Shown in pieces: positions 17,368 to 19,816 of a DNA stretch of 19,816 bases (positions are counted from its first letter, which is position 1; the number at the start of each line of letters is the position of its first letter). This stretch comes from Burkholderiaceae bacterium (lineage in GTDB: Bacteria; Pseudomonadota; Gammaproteobacteria; Burkholderiales; Burkholderiaceae). Under the pieces are notes generated by a model. It was not told where the DNA came from. It saw only the letters and a program-made list of their open reading frames with translations, and did not search any database. The stretch is taken from NCBI GenBank assembly GCA_022701845.1, contig JAKONS010000031.1, forward strand, positions 1 through 19,816, in the 5' to 3' direction. The translations under genes and the position numbers were made by a program.

Positions 17368-18343
17368 ATTGCCCGAATTCGGCGTGCCGGGCGGCATGCG
17401 GCGCTTCGTCCTGGCGGCGGCGGCGGTGGCGTTGCCGGTGCTGGCGGCGGTGGCGCTGGTCAACGCGGTGGCCGACCCGTTCGGCTACCGCGGCCGGCCG
17501 CTGCAAAGCGGCCTGAACGATGTGCGCTCGGAGGTGTTCTACCGGGCGGCGCGGCCGACGCAGCTGTCGTGGCTGCGCACCCAGGCCGGCGCGCAGAACC
17601 GGCATGCCGAGCTGCTGGTCGGCACCTCGCGGGTGGTGCGCGGCTTCGACGCCTGCGCCCATCCGCAGCGCGGCACCATGGCGCTGCCGATGCTCACCCA
17701 GTACGAGATGACGCAGCTGGTGCGCGACGTGCTGCCGCCGCCGCCCTTCGAGCAGACGGTGTGGATCGAACTCGCGCAGGGCGCCAACGCCGCCACCAGC
17801 GAGGCCCACGGCAGCCGCAACCCGAACCGCGACGACCTGTTCAGCTGGAACGCGGTGGTGACCTCGCTCGACAACTGGGCCACCAGCCGCAGTGTCGGCA
17901 AGGTCGACGGCGTGGCCGGCTGCTATGTGCCGCCGCAGCCGGCGGTGGAGCCGCTGCGCGACTCGATCGGGCGCATGCACGAGCTGGAGAACGATCCGCG
18001 CAGCCTGGGGCTGTACCGGGACCTGCTGGCCCGTCTGGCGCCCAGCTGCGCGCCGAGCCGGCGCATGGTGCTGGCGCTGCTGCCGGTGTATGTGGCGCCG
18101 CAGTCGTGGCAGGAGGCGCAGGCGATCCTCGGCCGCTACGACGCCACCGTGCAGGCCGAGACCGCGCGCGCCAACCAGCGCTGGCCGGCCTGCCGCTTCG
18201 AGTACCGCGACCTGGCGCTGACCTATCTGCAGCGCGGCAGCGACGCGATCGAGGCCGACGTGAAGGCCGGGCACTGGGTGGACGGGGTGCATTTCACGCC
18301 GGCGCTGGGCGAGAGCCTGCTGGCGGGCGCCAACGCCCGCTGA
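17354..18343 (+). CDS. Membrane-anchored SGNH/DltD-like protein, partner of the MBOAT acyltransferase
   Basis: 329 residues. One N-terminal transmembrane anchor (about 16-39) places the rest in the periplasm. LLVGTSRVVRGFD (87-99) looks like the SGNH block I with nucleophile Ser92, and WVDGVHFTPALGE (308-320) supplies the Asp-x-x-His pair (Asp310, His313) seen in DltD, AlgJ and AlgX. A central region (about 120-290) has no family motif I recognise. Such proteins work with MBOATs: they take the acyl group on the outside and move it to the acceptor, or act as esterases. AGGAG seven bases before the ATG at 17354 decides the start, which overlaps the MBOAT gene by 14 bases in another frame. The exact family is not certain; the assignment rests on the triad residues, topology and position. 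Confidence 0.75.
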   Translation: MPVSELPEFGVPGGMRRFVLAAAAVALPVLAAVALVNAVADPFGYRGRPLQSGLNDVRSEVFYRAARPTQLSWLRTQAGAQNRHAELLVGTSRVVRGFDACAHPQRGTMALPMLTQYEMTQLVRDVLPPPPFEQTVWIELAQGANAATSEAHGSRNPNRDDLFSWNAVVTSLDNWATSRSVGKVDGVAGCYVPPQPAVEPLRDSIGRMHELENDPRSLGLYRDLLARLAPSCAPSRRMVLALLPVYVAPQSWQEAQAILGRYDATVQAETARANQRWPACRFEYRDLALTYLQRGSDAIEADVKAGHWVDGVHFTPALGESLLAGANAR

Positions 18344-18380
18344 CCGCCGCGGCGCCGGTGCGTGCCGGGGCCGGGGTCTT

Positions 18381-19787
18381 TCACTTCGCCGCAGGCCACA
18401 GCGCGGCGGCCACCTTGTCGCGCCGCAGCACGCCCTGCATCAGCGGCCGGCCGGCGATGCAGGCGCGCAGCCGCTCCTTCTGCCGCGCGCTGATGCCGGC
18501 CGCGTCGATCAGCGCCGGCCACAGCCGGGCGGCGGCGCTCACCGACTGGCGCAGCGCCGCGGTGGCCGGCAGCGGGTTGATCTGCAGCGCCTCGCAGAAA
18601 TCGCGCACCGCCGCCGGTGTCAGCACGCTGCCGTCGCGCGCCTTGCGGGCGGCGGTGTCCTCGATGCCGATCAGGTGCAGCGCATGGCCGCCCGGCTTCG
18701 ACAGCCCGTACGCCACTAGGCCGACGATGTCGTAGGCCGGCGACAGCTCGGCATGCACGCCGTCGCGGTAGATCAGGCCGAAGTTCGCCAGGTGCGCGTC
18801 CGGATTGCCGAGCAGGTCGTTGACGGCGATGCGCCGCAGCAGCTCGTGCACCGCCGGCAGGCCGCAGCGCTCCTGGCCGAGCAGCAGGAAGGCGATGTCG
18901 AGGTAGGTGGCGCCGGTGTATTTGCGCTCCGGCGGCACGCCCAGGGCCTGGCACAGGGTCTCGTGGTGCAGCCGGCGGCCGCCGTCGGCGCGGTCGAAGC
19001 GCCGCACCGCCAGGAAATGGGTTTCGCCGACGGCCTCGTCCAGGTCGTAGGCATGCGGGGCGTACAGGTCGGCCAGGGTGGCCAGCTGCGCCTGGCAGGT
19101 GTCGATGCCGGCGGCCGCGGCCATGCGCAGGCACAGGTCCTCCAGCTCGGGCATGTGCGGGTACTGCACCGTGGGCAGCTTGCAGATGATGTGCGCGCCG
19201 GGCGCGGCGCGGGCGCCGAGCCGGGTCGGCGCCACATAACGGCCGTCGGCCTGCAGCAGCGCCAGCACCTTGGGCTGCATGCCCGAGATCGACAGCTGGT
19301 CCTGGTCGATCGGCAGCGCCGACACCGACAGTTCGAGCGCGTCCTGGTTCTGGGTGACCATGCGCTGCAGCTGCTGCCGGCTGGGCTCCTGCTTCCTGCA
19401 CAGCACCGCGCCCGGCAGGTCGAGACCGCAGGCGGCCAGCATGCGGAAATGGTCGAGCGGGTCGCAGGCGGCGGCGGCCGCCACATGGTCGCGGAACACG
19501 CCTTCCGGCAGCAGGCCCTGGAAGAAGGGCGGCAGCTGCACGTCGCCCTTCTGGCCGACCGCGGAATTGAACAGCGCGATGGTCTCGTCGGCCCATACCG
19601 CGCGCTGCTGCTCGGGGCTGTCGGCCAGCATCGAGGTGGAGAGCGTCGGCGCCTGGCCGGGCGCGGCGGCGGCGTAGTCGTCCTCCGGTACGAAGCGGAT
19701 CAGCGGCAGCGCGTTCTCGGCGGCGTAGCGGAACAGCCAGCCGACCCGGCGGTTGCCGAGCTGCACCGCCAGCGCTTCGACGTTCAT
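18381..19787 (-). CDS. hipA: HipA-type serine/threonine kinase toxin
   Basis: 468 residues, full length. The N-terminal HipA domain includes PPFFQGLLPEG (86-96). The kinase part has SISGMQPKVLALL (166-178; Ser166 matches the autophosphorylated Ser150 of E. coli HipA), the ATP lysine in ICKLPT (Lys203), VRRFDR (261-266), the catalytic NPDAHLANFGL (Asp330, Asn335, matching E. coli Asp309 and Asn314) and SPAYDIV (metal-binding Asp353). All catalytic residues are present, so it should be an active kinase. E. coli HipA phosphorylates glutamyl-tRNA synthetase and halts growth; other HipA-like proteins have other targets. Its start overlaps the end of the upstream antitoxin-like frame by four bases. 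It is convergent with the SGNH-like gene across 37 bases and is probably unrelated to it. Confidence 0.95.
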   Translation of the reverse strand: MNVEALAVQLGNRRVGWLFRYAAENALPLIRFVPEDDYAAAAPGQAPTLSTSMLADSPEQQRAVWADETIALFNSAVGQKGDVQLPPFFQGLLPEGVFRDHVAAAAACDPLDHFRMLAACGLDLPGAVLCRKQEPSRQQLQRMVTQNQDALELSVSALPIDQDQLSISGMQPKVLALLQADGRYVAPTRLGARAAPGAHIICKLPTVQYPHMPELEDLCLRMAAAAGIDTCQAQLATLADLYAPHAYDLDEAVGETHFLAVRRFDRADGGRRLHHETLCQALGVPPERKYTGATYLDIAFLLLGQERCGLPAVHELLRRIAVNDLLGNPDAHLANFGLIYRDGVHAELSPAYDIVGLVAYGLSKPGGHALHLIGIEDTAARKARDGSVLTPAAVRDFCEALQINPLPATAALRQSVSAAARLWPALIDAAGISARQKERLRACIAGRPLMQGVLRRDKVAAALWPAAK

Positions 19788-19816
19788 GGCCGGCCCCGTT
19801 GCGCCAGCCGCTGCCG
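19784..19816 (-). CDS. hipB: C-terminal end of a probable HipB antitoxin
   Basis: Only the last ten codons (RQRLAQRGRP) and a TGA are in the window. The stop overlaps the HipA ATG as ATGA, the usual tight arrangement of hipBA, where HipB is an HTH-XRE antitoxin and repressor. The Arg/Gln-rich tail fits but is not diagnostic; the call rests on position. Confidence 0.5.
   Translation of the reverse strand, partial: RQRLAQRGRP

Noticed and set aside
18344..18380. Bidirectional terminator between the SGNH-like gene and hipA
   Set aside because: Only a four-base CCGG stem can be drawn and there is no T run on either strand.

Overview
The window is very GC-rich DNA with dense, mostly overlapping genes and strongly GC-ending codons. 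A Bug-type (TctC-like) solute receptor, a HutC-type GntR regulator, a DUF2946 protein and a homodimeric-type AceE all fit a betaproteobacterium of the Burkholderiales, probably Comamonadaceae-like. No rRNA, tRNA, insertion sequence, CRISPR array or replication origin was seen. The genus is inference only.

Left part, minus strand (1-4.5 kb). Reading from the likely promoter at 4460-4487: a small leader ORF, a photoactive-yellow-protein-like PAS protein, a PAS-PAS-GGDEF diguanylate cyclase, a PAS-GGDEF-EAL protein, a DUF2946 (copper-associated) protein, and the first 39 codons of an exported protein running off the edge. The first four genes overlap by 1-11 bases and DUF2946 follows after 17 bases. 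This looks like a blue-light (or other small-ligand) input feeding cyclic-di-GMP turnover.

Middle (4.5-12.5 kb). A DUF2254 membrane protein and a GntR/HutC regulator lie on the minus strand. The regulator is divergent from a plus-strand operon: Bug receptor, LeuC-like and LeuD-like aconitase-family subunits, and an AceE-like 2-oxoacid dehydrogenase E1. A near-palindrome overlaps the predicted -35 box of that operon. Together they suggest regulated use of an organic acid that is hydrated or isomerised and then oxidatively decarboxylated. The substrate cannot be read from the sequence.

Right part (12.6-18.3 kb, plus strand). Five tightly packed genes encode a fatty-acyl-AMP ligase, an atypical cytochrome P450, an acyl carrier protein, an MBOAT O-acyltransferase and a membrane-anchored SGNH/DltD-like protein. 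The layout is functionally parallel to DltA-DltC-DltB-DltD, but with a fatty-acid-type ligase and an inserted P450. It is proposed to activate an acyl chain, load it on the carrier, possibly oxidise it, and transfer it across the inner membrane to an extracytoplasmic acceptor. This is the strongest candidate for an undescribed system here. The P450 lacks the ExxR glutamate and the I-helix acid.

Right edge (18.4-19.8 kb, minus strand). A full-length HipA-type kinase toxin is convergent with the acylation operon. The last codons of a likely HipB partner overlap its start at the window edge.
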